DNA from: an uncultured Hyphomonas sp.
GTDB lineage: Bacteria; Pseudomonadota; Alphaproteobacteria; Caulobacterales; Hyphomonadaceae
Length of the DNA: 64,000 nt
NCBI RefSeq assembly: GCF_963678195.1
Contig: NZ_OY782759.1
Location: 372,001-436,000 of the forward strand
Reading direction: 5' to 3'
Shown here in pieces: positions 37,248-45,201 of the stretch (position 1 is its first letter; each line of letters starts with the position of its first letter). The translations under genes were made by a program, and so were the position numbers. Under the pieces are notes generated by a model. The model worked only from the letters and a program-made list of their open reading frames with translations. It did not search any database and was not told the origin of the DNA.

Positions 37248-37886
37248 TCAGGTGCCGTTTCCACGGGCGAGAGCAGCCTCTACAGCTGCCAGCGCCTTTT
37301 CCACTGCGGCCTCTATAGAGAGGTCGGTGGTATCGATCAAGACGGCATCTGCCGCCATGGCGGCCGGGGCGTCCTTGCGGTTCTGGTCGCGCTGGTCGCG
37401 TTCGCGCAGCTGCTGGATCACCTGTTCGAGCGTGACGTCCTCGCCAAAGCCCAGCAGTTCGCGCCAGCGCCGGTAACCCCGCTGTTCGACATCGGCATCC
37501 ACCCACAGTTTCACATCGGCGTCGGGGGCGATCACCGTGCCGATGTCGCGGCCATCGAGGAGGGCGCCGCCCTTCTGCAGGGCGAAGGCCCGTTGCAGCT
37601 CGTACAGGGCCTGGCGGACCTGGGGCAGGGCGCTGACCACGGAGGCGGCCTTTCCGGCTTCGGCGGTGCGCAGCTCGGCTTCATCGAAATCGTTCAGATC
37701 AAGAGAGGCGGCGACCTCAGCGAGGGCGGCCTCGTCGTCCAGCGCGACGCCCTGTTTCAGGGCCGCGACGGCAGTCGCCCGGTAGAGGCGGCCGGTGTCC
37801 ATATGGGCCAGGCCGTACTGCCTGGCCAGCCGTTTCGAGATCGTGCCCTTGCCGGACGCTGTCGTGCCATCGATCGCAATAATCAT
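37248..37886 (-). CDS. cmk: Cytidylate kinase
   Basis: 212 residues. Phosphorylates CMP and dCMP. Walker A variant IAIDGTTASGKGTISKRLA (residues 3-21); LAHMDTGRLYRATAVAAL, with the canonical family form being DTGAMYR; DGRDIGTVIAPDADVKLWVDA; and RDQRDQNRKDAPA near the lid. ATG 37886 sits close to a palindrome-rich intergenic region. aroA normally lies just upstream of cmk; here they are separated by about 4 kb. Confidence 0.96.
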   Translation of the reverse strand: MIIAIDGTTASGKGTISKRLARQYGLAHMDTGRLYRATAVAALKQGVALDDEAALAEVAASLDLNDFDEAELRTAEAGKAASVVSALPQVRQALYELQRAFALQKGGALLDGRDIGTVIAPDADVKLWVDADVEQRGYRRWRELLGFGEDVTLEQVIQQLRERDQRDQNRKDAPAAMAADAVLIDTTDLSIEAAVEKALAAVEAALARGNGT

Positions 37887-37984
37887 GGCCGCGGGGAGTG
37901 GGTGAAGGCGTGCGGGAAGTCAAGCAGGTAAAAGTGCTTGAGGCTGCGCGGGAGTTTTTTGGCTGCGCGGCCTCCGGCCTTGCT

Positions 37985-38089
37985 GCTCGCGGCTGTTCCC
38001 TCGCCTCCGGTTCGGGGCCGCTGCGCCTTCGCGTTGCTCGTGACGTGGCGCTCCACCACAAGCAACGCGCAGGCGCAGGTGCCGCGAGC
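37985..38089. repeat. Large imperfect palindrome upstream of cmk
   Basis: Nested inverted repeats. Outer arms GCTCGCGGC (37985-37993) and GCCGCGAGC (38081-38089) are perfect. Inner 20-base arms at 38023-38042 and 38057-38076 match at 18 of 20 positions around a 14-base loop. The whole ~105-base unit is GC-rich and non-coding, between an SDR gene stop (38119) and the cmk start. It looks like a REP/miniature palindromic element, not a simple terminator. Confidence 0.6.
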
Positions 38090-38118
38090 TTCAGCCCGCG
38101 AACAGCACCGAGCAATCC

Positions 38119-38901
38119 TTATCTTGGCGCCATGCGGATCGCGCCGTCGAGGCGGATGCACTGGCCGTTGAAATAGGTGTTGCGGGCCAGCTCCATGGCC
38201 AGCGACGCATATTCTTCCGGCTTGCCAAGACGTTTGGGGAAGGGGACCGAAGCGGCGAGGCTGTTCAGCACCTTCTCCGGCGCGCGCAGCATCAGCGGCG
38301 TCGCAAAGATACCAGGCATGATCGAGTTTACGCGGATGCCGATGTCCATCAGGTCCCGCGCCATGGGCAGGACGAGGCCGTTCACGCCCGCTTTGCAGGA
38401 ACCATAGACGACCTGTCCGATCTGGCCGTCCTGCGCCGCGACAGAGGCCGTCAGCGTGATGCAGCCGCGTTCGCCGTCTTCCAGCTCCGGCAGCGTGGAC
38501 ATCCCCAGCGCCGAGAGCGAGGCGATCCGGTAGGAGGCGACCAGCACGCCCTGTGCGCCAAAGGCATAGTCTTCAGTCGGCAGGCGCTTGTAGCGGGCGT
38601 TTTCCTTGTCCCAGGACAGTGTCTTGCCGCCCTTGGCCGCCATGGCGCAGTGGACGGTGATGCGCTCCTGTCCGTGTGCTGCGCGGGCCTTCTCGAAGCC
38701 GGCCACACAGGAGTCTTCGTCCATGATGTTCACATTGCAGAAGATGCCGCCGATTTCTTTTGCGGTGGCTTCGCCGGCTTCTTCATTGATGTCGAAAATG
38801 GCGACCTTGACCCCGGCCTTGGCGAGGGCGCGGGCGGTGGCCTGGCCGAGGCCTGAGGCGCCGCCTGTGACGACGGCGGCGGTTTCGTTCGTGATCTGCA
38901 T
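38119..38901 (-). CDS. Short-chain dehydrogenase/reductase
   Basis: 260 residues, Rossmann fold. Cofactor motif TGGASGLG at 12-19, with D37 (FDINEEAG) favouring NAD. Catalytic Ser153, Tyr166 and Lys170 in TASVAAQDGQIGQVVYGSCK. The usual N-A-G motif reads H-C-A (ITVHCAMAAKGG). It resembles type II 3-hydroxyacyl-CoA dehydrogenases (HSD17B10-like). It lies next to an OYE-type flavin oxidoreductase on the same strand, with an AGGAGGAAACACC ribosome binding site. Confidence 0.9.
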   Translation of the reverse strand: MQITNETAAVVTGGASGLGQATARALAKAGVKVAIFDINEEAGEATAKEIGGIFCNVNIMDEDSCVAGFEKARAAHGQERITVHCAMAAKGGKTLSWDKENARYKRLPTEDYAFGAQGVLVASYRIASLSALGMSTLPELEDGERGCITLTASVAAQDGQIGQVVYGSCKAGVNGLVLPMARDLMDIGIRVNSIMPGIFATPLMLRAPEKVLNSLAASVPFPKRLGKPEEYASLAMELARNTYFNGQCIRLDGAIRMAPR

Positions 38902-38947
38902 GGTGTTTCCTCCTGATTATATCTGACTATGCCGGATCACAGGATGA

Positions 38948-40030
38948 TCAGGCGGTCTCTTCGACGAAGCCCTTCCATGACTTCATGTAGGTGACAAAGG
39001 TCTCACCCAGCCCTTCGGCGCGAAGGTGGGCTTCGGGCACGGGCAGGGCGATGGGGGTGAAGTCCGGATCGGCGAGCACCTTCTCCGGGAAGTCATGGTG
39101 CAGGATGGCGCCGCGGCCGATGACGACAAAGTCCAGCCCGGCCTCCATCGCGTCATGGCAGGCCTTGCCGGTGGTCAGCTTGCCCGCTGCGCCAAGGCGG
39201 CAGTCACCGCGCGGCAGATCCGTGAACCAGTCGACCAGGCGCTTGCCCTTATAGGCCTCGTCCTGCGGTTCCTTGAATGTGTTCCACAGCGACATGTCGA
39301 GATAGTCGACCTTGCCGCCGGTCATCACCTCTTCAGCCAGACGGCGGATCTCGCCCATGTCCATGCCGAAGCGTTCCGGCGACAGGCGCACACCGAGGGA
39401 GAAGTCCTTGCCGCACTCGCTGCGGATCGCGTCGATCATCTCCATCAGGAACTTCACGCGGTTCTCATAGGCGCCGCCCCATTCATCCTCGCGGAGGTTC
39501 ACTTCGCTGCTGATGAACTGGCAGATCAGATAGCCATGCGCGGCGTGCAGCTCGACGCCGTGGAACCCGGCTGCCTCGGCGCGTTTGGCGGCTGCGACGA
39601 AAGCGTCGAAGGCCTGTTTCACCTCATCGCCCGTCAGGGCGCGGGCGCCGAACTCTTCATTGGCCGAGGGGCACACCGGGGCCTCGCCGATCAGCTCTGC
39701 GGGCGAGCGCATGCCGGCATGGTGCAGCTGGACGACCGAATGGCTGCCGGTCTTGTTGATCGCGTCGGCAAGCCGCGTCAGGCCCGGCAAATGCTTGTCG
39801 TCGAAAATGCCGAGCTGGCCGGGGAAGCCCTGGCCGATGGCCTGTACGTGCGCCGCGCAGGTCATGGTCAGGCCAAAGCCGCCTTCGGCGCGATAGGTCA
39901 GCCAGCGGAACTCGTCATCGCTGAGCGTGCCATCGGCGTTGCTCTGCAGATTGGTCAGCGGCGCCAGCATGAAACGGTTCTTCATGGCCGGGCCATGGGC
40001 GAGGGTCAGGGGAGAGGAAAGATCAGTCAT
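38948..40030 (-). CDS. NADH:flavin oxidoreductase (Old Yellow Enzyme family)
   Basis: 360 residues, FMN-binding TIM barrel reducing activated alkenes or acting in degradation pathways. MKNRFMLAPLTNLQSNADG at the N terminus; FGLTMTCAAHVQAIGQGFPGQLGIFDD; VQLHHAGMRSP with the substrate-binding His pair region; GFHGVELHAAHGYLICQFISSEVN; and the C-terminal FVVIGRGAILHHDFPEKV for FMN phosphate. It ends 46 bases before the SDR gene, so probably one operon. Substrate unknown. Confidence 0.9.
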   Translation of the reverse strand: MTDLSSPLTLAHGPAMKNRFMLAPLTNLQSNADGTLSDDEFRWLTYRAEGGFGLTMTCAAHVQAIGQGFPGQLGIFDDKHLPGLTRLADAINKTGSHSVVQLHHAGMRSPAELIGEAPVCPSANEEFGARALTGDEVKQAFDAFVAAAKRAEAAGFHGVELHAAHGYLICQFISSEVNLREDEWGGAYENRVKFLMEMIDAIRSECGKDFSLGVRLSPERFGMDMGEIRRLAEEVMTGGKVDYLDMSLWNTFKEPQDEAYKGKRLVDWFTDLPRGDCRLGAAGKLTTGKACHDAMEAGLDFVVIGRGAILHHDFPEKVLADPDFTPIALPVPEAHLRAEGLGETFVTYMKSWKGFVEETA

Positions 40031-40197
40031 GCCCGTACTGTGGCGTGGCCAGCGCAGACGTCAATTTTGCCGTTGGGGCAGGGTGAGCGGTGCCTTTGGC
40101 GTGACTGTAGCTTCGATCCTGGCAATTGACCCATTCAAAGGGTAATCACTTATTGTAAAAGCGCACCGAATACCGGCGATCCTGCGCAGGAGTCATA

Positions 40198-40677
40198 ATG
40201 GTCTGTGATATTTTTACTCGCGCCCAAAAGCGGGATGGTGGGGTATGGACCGATGTCGCCATGAGGCCGGTTTTTCAAGATTCGGGCTACGCACTGTTCG
40301 GCTTCCTTGCCAATGTTCGCAATTACTCTGCGGTTCCACCAATTTCCCAACCACGCGGCTTGCCGGCAGGTATCGAGTTGCCGCCTGAGGATGAATTTGA
40401 TGAGAATGAAGTCGACGTGCCGAAGGGGTATCTAGGCGACCACTCTTTCTCGTGGATATCAATCGAGGAACTCTTGGCGTTCGATTATGAACAAGCTGTG
40501 GAGAACAGGCGCGTGTCCCGACAGTTCGGGAGAATTGTGGACCATGGTGTGACGGCCGAACCTGGTGCGGGCCGGATGACGACTTATCGGGACCTTTTAG
40601 GTCCAGCCTTCTTTTTCGATCTCATCGAGTTGCAGGAACGGGGAGTCGAGCGCGTCGTGTTTGGGTTCAACGATTAG
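40198..40677 (+). CDS. Conserved hypothetical protein
   Basis: 159 residues, cytosolic, no signal. The sequence FGFLANVRNYSAVPPISQPRGLP, then GDHSFSWISIEELLAFDYEQ, is a pattern I recall from uncharacterised proteins scattered across actinobacteria and proteobacteria, some in phage-related contexts. No catalytic motif is recognised. ATG 40198 follows CAGGAGTCATA. Base composition is lower in GC than the flanking OYE and aroA genes. It is one of two orphans around a macrodomain gene. Confidence 0.65.
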   Translation: MVCDIFTRAQKRDGGVWTDVAMRPVFQDSGYALFGFLANVRNYSAVPPISQPRGLPAGIELPPEDEFDENEVDVPKGYLGDHSFSWISIEELLAFDYEQAVENRRVSRQFGRIVDHGVTAEPGAGRMTTYRDLLGPAFFFDLIELQERGVERVVFGFND

Positions 40678-40728
40678 TCGGAAGGATCGAGGTGTGGACC
40701 CCTCTGCCCACGTCTTCAGTAGGAAGGA

Positions 40729-41235
40729 TTACCGGATCGCGTTCAGCGCGGCAGCGATTGCGGCCCGGTTTTGCGGGTCGATCACGGCAAAGACGATGTC
40801 GGCGTCGCGCGCCATCGGGTGGCGGGCGCAGATGGTGACGGCGATGTGGGCGGCCTGTGCGGGCGGGTAGCCATAGGCGCCGGTCGAGATGGCGGGGAAG
40901 ACAATCCGGCTGAGGCCGCGGTTCGAAAGTTCGGTGAGGCAATTGCGGTAGCAGTTCGCCAGAATGTCCGCCTCGCCATTCTGCCCGCCATGCCAGATTG
41001 GGCCAACCGTGTGGAAGATGAGGCGCGGGGCGAGGCCGAAGCCTTCGGTGACACGTACCTCCCCCGGCGGGCAGGGGGCGAGCGGGCGGCAGGCCTCTTT
41101 CAGCGCAGGCCCGGCGGCATAATGGATCGCACCATCCACCCCGCCACCGCCCATCAGGCTGGAATTGGCCGCATTGACGATCACGTCCGTCTCAATGTCG
41201 AGCAGGCTGCCGGGATAGAGAATGAGACGTGGCAT
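40729..41235 (-). CDS. Macrodomain protein (O-acetyl-ADP-ribose deacetylase-like)
   Basis: 168 residues, a single macrodomain. VIVNAANSSLMGGGGVDGAIHYAAGP contains the ADP-ribose-binding Asn and the GGGVDGAIH loop of the MacroD/YmdB class. FPAISTGAYGYP is the second binding loop. Enzymes of this class remove ADP-ribose from acetyl groups or acidic residues and can reverse toxin-made ADP-ribosylation. It is flanked on both sides by opposite-strand orphan genes. Confidence 0.93.
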   Translation of the reverse strand: MPRLILYPGSLLDIETDVIVNAANSSLMGGGGVDGAIHYAAGPALKEACRPLAPCPPGEVRVTEGFGLAPRLIFHTVGPIWHGGQNGEADILANCYRNCLTELSNRGLSRIVFPAISTGAYGYPPAQAAHIAVTICARHPMARDADIVFAVIDPQNRAAIAAALNAIR

Positions 41236-41461
41236 CTGCTCTCCGATATGTCGGCTCCCGGACTGGCCGTGTGGCTTAGTAGGCGGTCATGGAAAGAAGT
41301 CTTGCTGCCAGTCTGGTGCAATGGACGAAGCCGTCAACATCTATCGCAACGCAGAGCGCTTTTTGCTGATCACGTAGTGGCTGAGAGGGTGGATTATGGC
41401 CCATTGTAGATAATGCTTCAGGGACGTACGTATCTGTCTGCTGTTGCCTATGGAGAATTTG

Positions 41462-41791
41462 ATGGACGCTCAGGGCTTTGCGACATTGTGCAAACAAGAA
41501 CGAGACGCGATGCTTGCCGAATATAAAAATTCAAGCGGTTCCACGGCGGTTGCCAATCATCTCATGGCTGCTGGTCTAAATAGCAATCAACGCGAGCACG
41601 TTATAAAAGCGTTGGATGTCGCGCTTACGGACACTTTCTACACTATCCTCATGGCGCTCGATGGTGAGGCTTCTTTGGGCGCTGTACAGCAGGAGTATCG
41701 TGTCCAGGATGAAAACGGAAACATCGTTTGCCGTGGTGACGGATGGCTTGCCGATGCTGCCTACGTTGTGTTCCAATCGGACGAAAGTTGA
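41462..41791 (+). CDS. Hypothetical protein, orphan
   Basis: 109 residues, not recognised. ATG 41462 follows GGAGAATTTG at good spacing; in-frame TTG 41444 and ATG 41450 would only add a few residues. The predicted structure is helical first (FATLCKQERDAMLAEYKNSS, then HVIKALDVALTDTFYTILMALDG) and beta-rich at the end (QQEYRVQDENGNIVCRGDGWLAD). Codon use is more AT-rich than in aroA, which suggests acquisition. No partner gene is obvious. Confidence 0.6.
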   Translation: MDAQGFATLCKQERDAMLAEYKNSSGSTAVANHLMAAGLNSNQREHVIKALDVALTDTFYTILMALDGEASLGAVQQEYRVQDENGNIVCRGDGWLADAAYVVFQSDES

Positions 41792-41823
41792 ACGCTAGAG
41801 TCTGCGGGCTGTAATTCGGCTAC

Positions 41824-43146
41824 TCACCCCTCCGAAATATCTGCGCCAAGCGTTGCCATATGCGCGAGGAAGTCCGGGTACGATGTATCGATCATGGAGA
41901 TGTCGTCGACGCGGACGGGGGCCTGCGCTGCGGTGCCCATGATGAGGGCGCTCATGGCGATGCGGTGGTCGTGATGGGTTTCGACGAGGCCGCCGCCGGG
42001 CACCTTGCCGGCGCAGCCCTGAACGATGAAGCCGTCCGGCGTCTCTTCGGCCTCGACGCCATTGGCGCGCAGCATGGCGACGGTGGCGCCGATGCGGTCG
42101 CTCTCTTTCACGCGCAGTTCTTCCGCGCCTGAGACGATTGTCTCGCCCTCGGCAAAGGCGGCGAGCACGGCGAGGATCGGGAATTCGTCGATCATGGCGG
42201 CGACATAGCGCTCTGGCACATGAATGCCTTTGAGCTGCGCAAAGCCGGATGCGATATTGATCTGGCGCTCGCCTGCGGCTTCGCCGGCTTCCTCGGCGCC
42301 CAGATGCGCGCCCATCAGGTTTGCGACATCATAGAAGCCGGACCGGGTCGGGTTCGACATGACGCCGTCGACCTGAACATCGCTGGCCGGGGAGAGAATG
42401 CCCGCCGCGACGAGGAAGGCGGCGGAAGAGGGGTCGCCCGGAATCGCCGCTTCGATGGCGCGCAGCACCTGGCCGCCCGGAACGGAGATGCGTGTGGGTT
42501 CGCCCGGCTTGCGCTCAACGCCCACTTCGGCGCCAAAGCCGCGCAGCATGCGCTCGGTATGGTCGCGGGTAGGTTTGGCTTCTTCCACAATGGTCGTGCC
42601 AACAGCGGAGAGGCCCGCCAGCATGACGGCGGATTTCACCTGCGCGGAGGCTTGCGGCGGCGCGTAGGTGATCGCCTGCAGGGTTTTCGAACCAGTCAGT
42701 GAGAAGGGCAGGCGCCCGTCCGGGCCGGCTGTGTCCTTCAGGCCCATCTGGCGCAGCGGGGTGAGGATCCGGTTCATCGGGCGTGAGCAGAGGCTCTTGT
42801 CGCCGGTCAGCTCAGCGGTCAGGTCATGGCCCGCCATGACGCCCATCATCAGGCGCGAACCCGTGCCGGAATTTCCGAAGTCCAGCACGCCTGCCGGAGA
42901 GGAGAGGCCTTTGGCGCCGACGCCGGTCACTTCCCAGGCCCCGCCGCCAAGGCGTTTCACGTCCGCGCCGAGGGCCGACATGGCCTGTCCGGTGCGCAGG
43001 ACATCGTCGCCTTCGAGCATGCCTGTGAAGCGGCTGGTGCCCTCTGCGAGCCCCCCGAAAATCAATGCTCTGTGGCTGCAGGATTTGTCCCCGGGGGCCC
43101 GGACGGCGCCTTTAAGGGATTTGACGGGACGGCTGGTCCAGACCAT
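41824..43146 (-). CDS. aroA: 3-phosphoshikimate 1-carboxyvinyltransferase (EPSP synthase)
   Basis: 440 residues. Sixth step of the shikimate pathway. APGDKSCSHRALIFGGLAEG (the usual form is PGDKSISHR; here S-C-S), LDFGNSGTGSRLMMGV (usually NAGT, here NSGT), PGDPSSAAFLVAA, RVKESDRI and DHRIAMS are all present. The NSGT/GTG variation at the glyphosate loop resembles class II enzymes. The frame extends to 43284; ATG 43146 begins the family core. Divergent from the FYDLN gene. Confidence 0.95.
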   Translation of the reverse strand: MVWTSRPVKSLKGAVRAPGDKSCSHRALIFGGLAEGTSRFTGMLEGDDVLRTGQAMSALGADVKRLGGGAWEVTGVGAKGLSSPAGVLDFGNSGTGSRLMMGVMAGHDLTAELTGDKSLCSRPMNRILTPLRQMGLKDTAGPDGRLPFSLTGSKTLQAITYAPPQASAQVKSAVMLAGLSAVGTTIVEEAKPTRDHTERMLRGFGAEVGVERKPGEPTRISVPGGQVLRAIEAAIPGDPSSAAFLVAAGILSPASDVQVDGVMSNPTRSGFYDVANLMGAHLGAEEAGEAAGERQINIASGFAQLKGIHVPERYVAAMIDEFPILAVLAAFAEGETIVSGAEELRVKESDRIGATVAMLRANGVEAEETPDGFIVQGCAGKVPGGGLVETHHDHRIAMSALIMGTAAQAPVRVDDISMIDTSYPDFLAHMATLGADISEG

Positions 43147-43258
43147 GAAGAATTCCGAGCTGAATTTTTGCGTGAATTGGGGCTTTGACAGCGCGCGGCG
43201 TTCATGGCAAGCGCCGCCCAGATCAAAATCCATAAATCCAACGAGGAGGCGTTCGCCC

Positions 43259-43774
43259 GTGTCGAAAGACAAGCTTGGAACCAAACAGGTTTGCCCATCC
43301 TGCGAAGCCCGTTTTTATGACCTCAACAAACGCCCGTGCGTTTGCCCGAAATGCGGGGAGGAATTTGACCCCGAAGACGAAGTCATCCGCACGACCATCA
43401 CCAAGGTGAAGGCCAAGGCTGCCCGCGCTGCGGTCAAGACCGAGGACGAAGACGAGGATGACGACGAGGAAGACGAGAAGGCCGTCAAAACGCCTGATGA
43501 CGCCGACGACGACGAAGATGAAACCGACGACGAGGAACAGGCCAAGGAACTCGGCGAAGACGATGACGAAGTGATCCTCGAAGGCGCCGACGACGAAGAA
43601 GACGACGAATCCGGCAAGAAAGTTCCGGCCGGCTTCAACGAAGACGGCGTCGATGATGACGATGAAGACGACATTATCCTGCCCGACGATGACGACGATG
43701 ATTTCGAAATCGACGACGACAGCGACGATGATGACGATCTCACCCTCGACGATGACGAGGAAGATGAGAAATAG
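43259..43774 (+). CDS. FYDLN acid-domain protein (TIGR02300 type)
   Basis: 171 residues. GTG 43259 behind GAGGAGG at 43243-43249. N-terminal zinc ribbon C12-x2-C15...C29-x2-C32 with the FYDL motif (19-22). The remaining ~110 residues are overwhelmingly Asp and Glu with short Lys/Ala stretches, probably disordered. The family is restricted to alphaproteobacteria and has no assigned function. It lies between divergent aroA and tRNA-Ala. Confidence 0.92.
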   Translation: MSKDKLGTKQVCPSCEARFYDLNKRPCVCPKCGEEFDPEDEVIRTTITKVKAKAARAAVKTEDEDEDDDEEDEKAVKTPDDADDDEDETDDEEQAKELGEDDDEVILEGADDEEDDESGKKVPAGFNEDGVDDDDEDDIILPDDDDDDFEIDDDSDDDDDLTLDDDEEDEK

Positions 43775-43821
43775 ACTTGAAAGCCGGAAGAGGGGGGGAT
43801 AAACCCCGCTCTTCCCGGTCC

Positions 43822-43897
<76 letters not shown>

Positions 43898-43925
43898 TTT
43901 TCCTTCCGGACAATTCAGGCAATTT

Positions 43926-44576
43926 CTACGCGCTTTTCAGCGTCAGCAGCCTGATTCCCGCCGCGCCGAACAAGGTGCCGATTACAATATCGAATGGGCG
44001 GCGCATTTTCCGGTAGGCCGTTGCAGCTGACCGTGTCGAAAACAGGCAGGCATAGCCGACAAACACGCCCGTTCCGGCGAACGCACACAGCGCGACGGCG
44101 GTGAACAGGAAGGCTGGCGGGGCCGTGGCCGCTGCACCGACCGACAGGGTCGCCATCCAGACCAGCGGCGCTTTCGGATTCGTCAGGTGCAACAACAGTC
44201 CGCGCAGGTATTGCGTCCCGTGCGGGATAGGTTCGGGCGCCTCCTCCGTAACGCTTGATGCAGGTTTGCGGCTGGCCGAGCGGAATGCCCTGAACGCCAG
44301 GAACAGCAGGTAGAGGCCGCCCGCCATTTTCATGGCCGTGAAGACAAGCACCGATGTCTTGAGTGCCGCGACAAAGCCGAGCGCGGCCACGCAGGCCCAG
44401 AAGACCGATCCGGTGACAATTCCCAGCGACAACATCACGCCCGCCGCCCGGCCTTCACGGGCCGAGACGTTCAGAATCATCAGCGTCGCCGGGCCGGGAC
44501 TGGCTGCGCCGACAATGAAGATGGACAGGATCAGTAACAAATTCGGCAGGTAGAGGCTGAGCAAGTCGGCTGGCAT
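43926..44576 (-). CDS. LysE/RhtB-family amino-acid exporter
   Basis: 216 residues with about six hydrophobic segments. IFIVGAASPGPATLMILNVSAREGRAAGVMLSLGIVTGS near the N terminus is the LysE/RhtB signature (PGP motif), and LHLTNPKAPLVWMATLSVG is the second conserved part. Exports amino acids or homoserine lactones; substrate unknown. A longer open frame to 45077 exists, but the protein family starts at ATG 44576. Confidence 0.88.
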   Translation of the reverse strand: MPADLLSLYLPNLLLILSIFIVGAASPGPATLMILNVSAREGRAAGVMLSLGIVTGSVFWACVAALGFVAALKTSVLVFTAMKMAGGLYLLFLAFRAFRSASRKPASSVTEEAPEPIPHGTQYLRGLLLHLTNPKAPLVWMATLSVGAAATAPPAFLFTAVALCAFAGTGVFVGYACLFSTRSAATAYRKMRRPFDIVIGTLFGAAGIRLLTLKSA

Positions 44577-44795
44577 GTCTCGATCCCGGGGAGGCTGTGT
44601 CGTATGATATGCAGCAGACACAGCACATAAGGCGAGGAAGAGACAGCAATTTTCCGTGATCGGCCGCCCTGAAGACGCCTCATCCCGGCACTTGAAGCGC
44701 CGCAATTGCACCCCACCTTGATAGGGAACGAAAGGTGCCCACCCAAGGGACCTCATGTTCGCCGTATCTGTCGTGCGACGGAAAGGAGTGCCGAC

Positions 44796-45035
44796 ATGTT
44801 GAACGACGAAACCACACCCCGCTTCGATGCGGAGCCCATCGTCTACATTCGCCACCTGGCTGTAGACGAAGTGCAGGATCTCGTGCCCGCCAATGCCCTT
44901 GAAGGGATCGGCCGACCGGAAGACCTGTTCATTGTGTCCTCTGCCGACGGCCAGCAACTGGCCATCGTGGAAGGCCGTGACGCGGCATTTGCCGCCGCCC
45001 GGATGCATGACCTGACCCCGGTCAGCGTGCACTGA
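44796..45035 (+). CDS. DUF1150 family protein
   Basis: 79 residues, full length for the family. PIVYIRHLAVDEVQDLVPANALEGI, then DLFIVSSADGQQLAIVEGRDAAFAAARMHDLTPVSVH, is the DUF1150 pattern. These small cytosolic proteins are frequent in alphaproteobacteria, often beside small heat-shock proteins; none is present here. ATG 44796 follows AAAGGAG. Function unknown. Confidence 0.85.
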   Translation: MLNDETTPRFDAEPIVYIRHLAVDEVQDLVPANALEGIGRPEDLFIVSSADGQQLAIVEGRDAAFAAARMHDLTPVSVH

Positions 45036-45051
45036 GGGACCCTCACGAACA

Positions 45052-45078
45052 CCGTCTATAGACCGTCTATAGACCATC
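45052..45078. repeat. Tandem 11-base repeats
   Basis: Two exact copies of CCGTCTATAGA (45052-45062 and 45063-45073) are followed by a partial third copy (CCATCTA). They lie between the DUF1150 stop and a terminator hairpin. The GTCTATAGAC core of each junction is itself palindromic, so an operator or slipped-strand repeat is possible. Confidence 0.6.
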
Positions 45079-45081
45079 TAC

Positions 45082-45114
45082 GCCCCGCCCGCAGAGATGC
45101 CGGCGGGGCTTTGT
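45082..45114 (+). terminator. Rho-independent terminator after the DUF1150 gene
   Basis: Stem GCCCCGCC (45082-45089) and GGCGGGGC (45102-45109) with a 12-base loop, followed by TTTGT. It ends the DUF1150 transcript and shields the next lipoprotein gene. Confidence 0.7.
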
Positions 45115-45201
45115 GTTCCGGAGACGGGTTTTCCAGCCCTTGCCATTTTGGCCGCACAAGATGACACTACCGTCAACTATAACCCGGGGGAGAGTACGGG
45201 C

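Noticed and set aside
35148-37931. Plus-strand open frame of 927 residues opposite rpsA and cmk
   Set aside because: Antisense shadow of two unmistakable genes, spanning the intergenic region between them.
44577-45077. Long N-terminal extension of the LysE exporter frame
   Set aside because: It would overlap DUF1150 on the other strand; the exporter family starts at ATG 44576.
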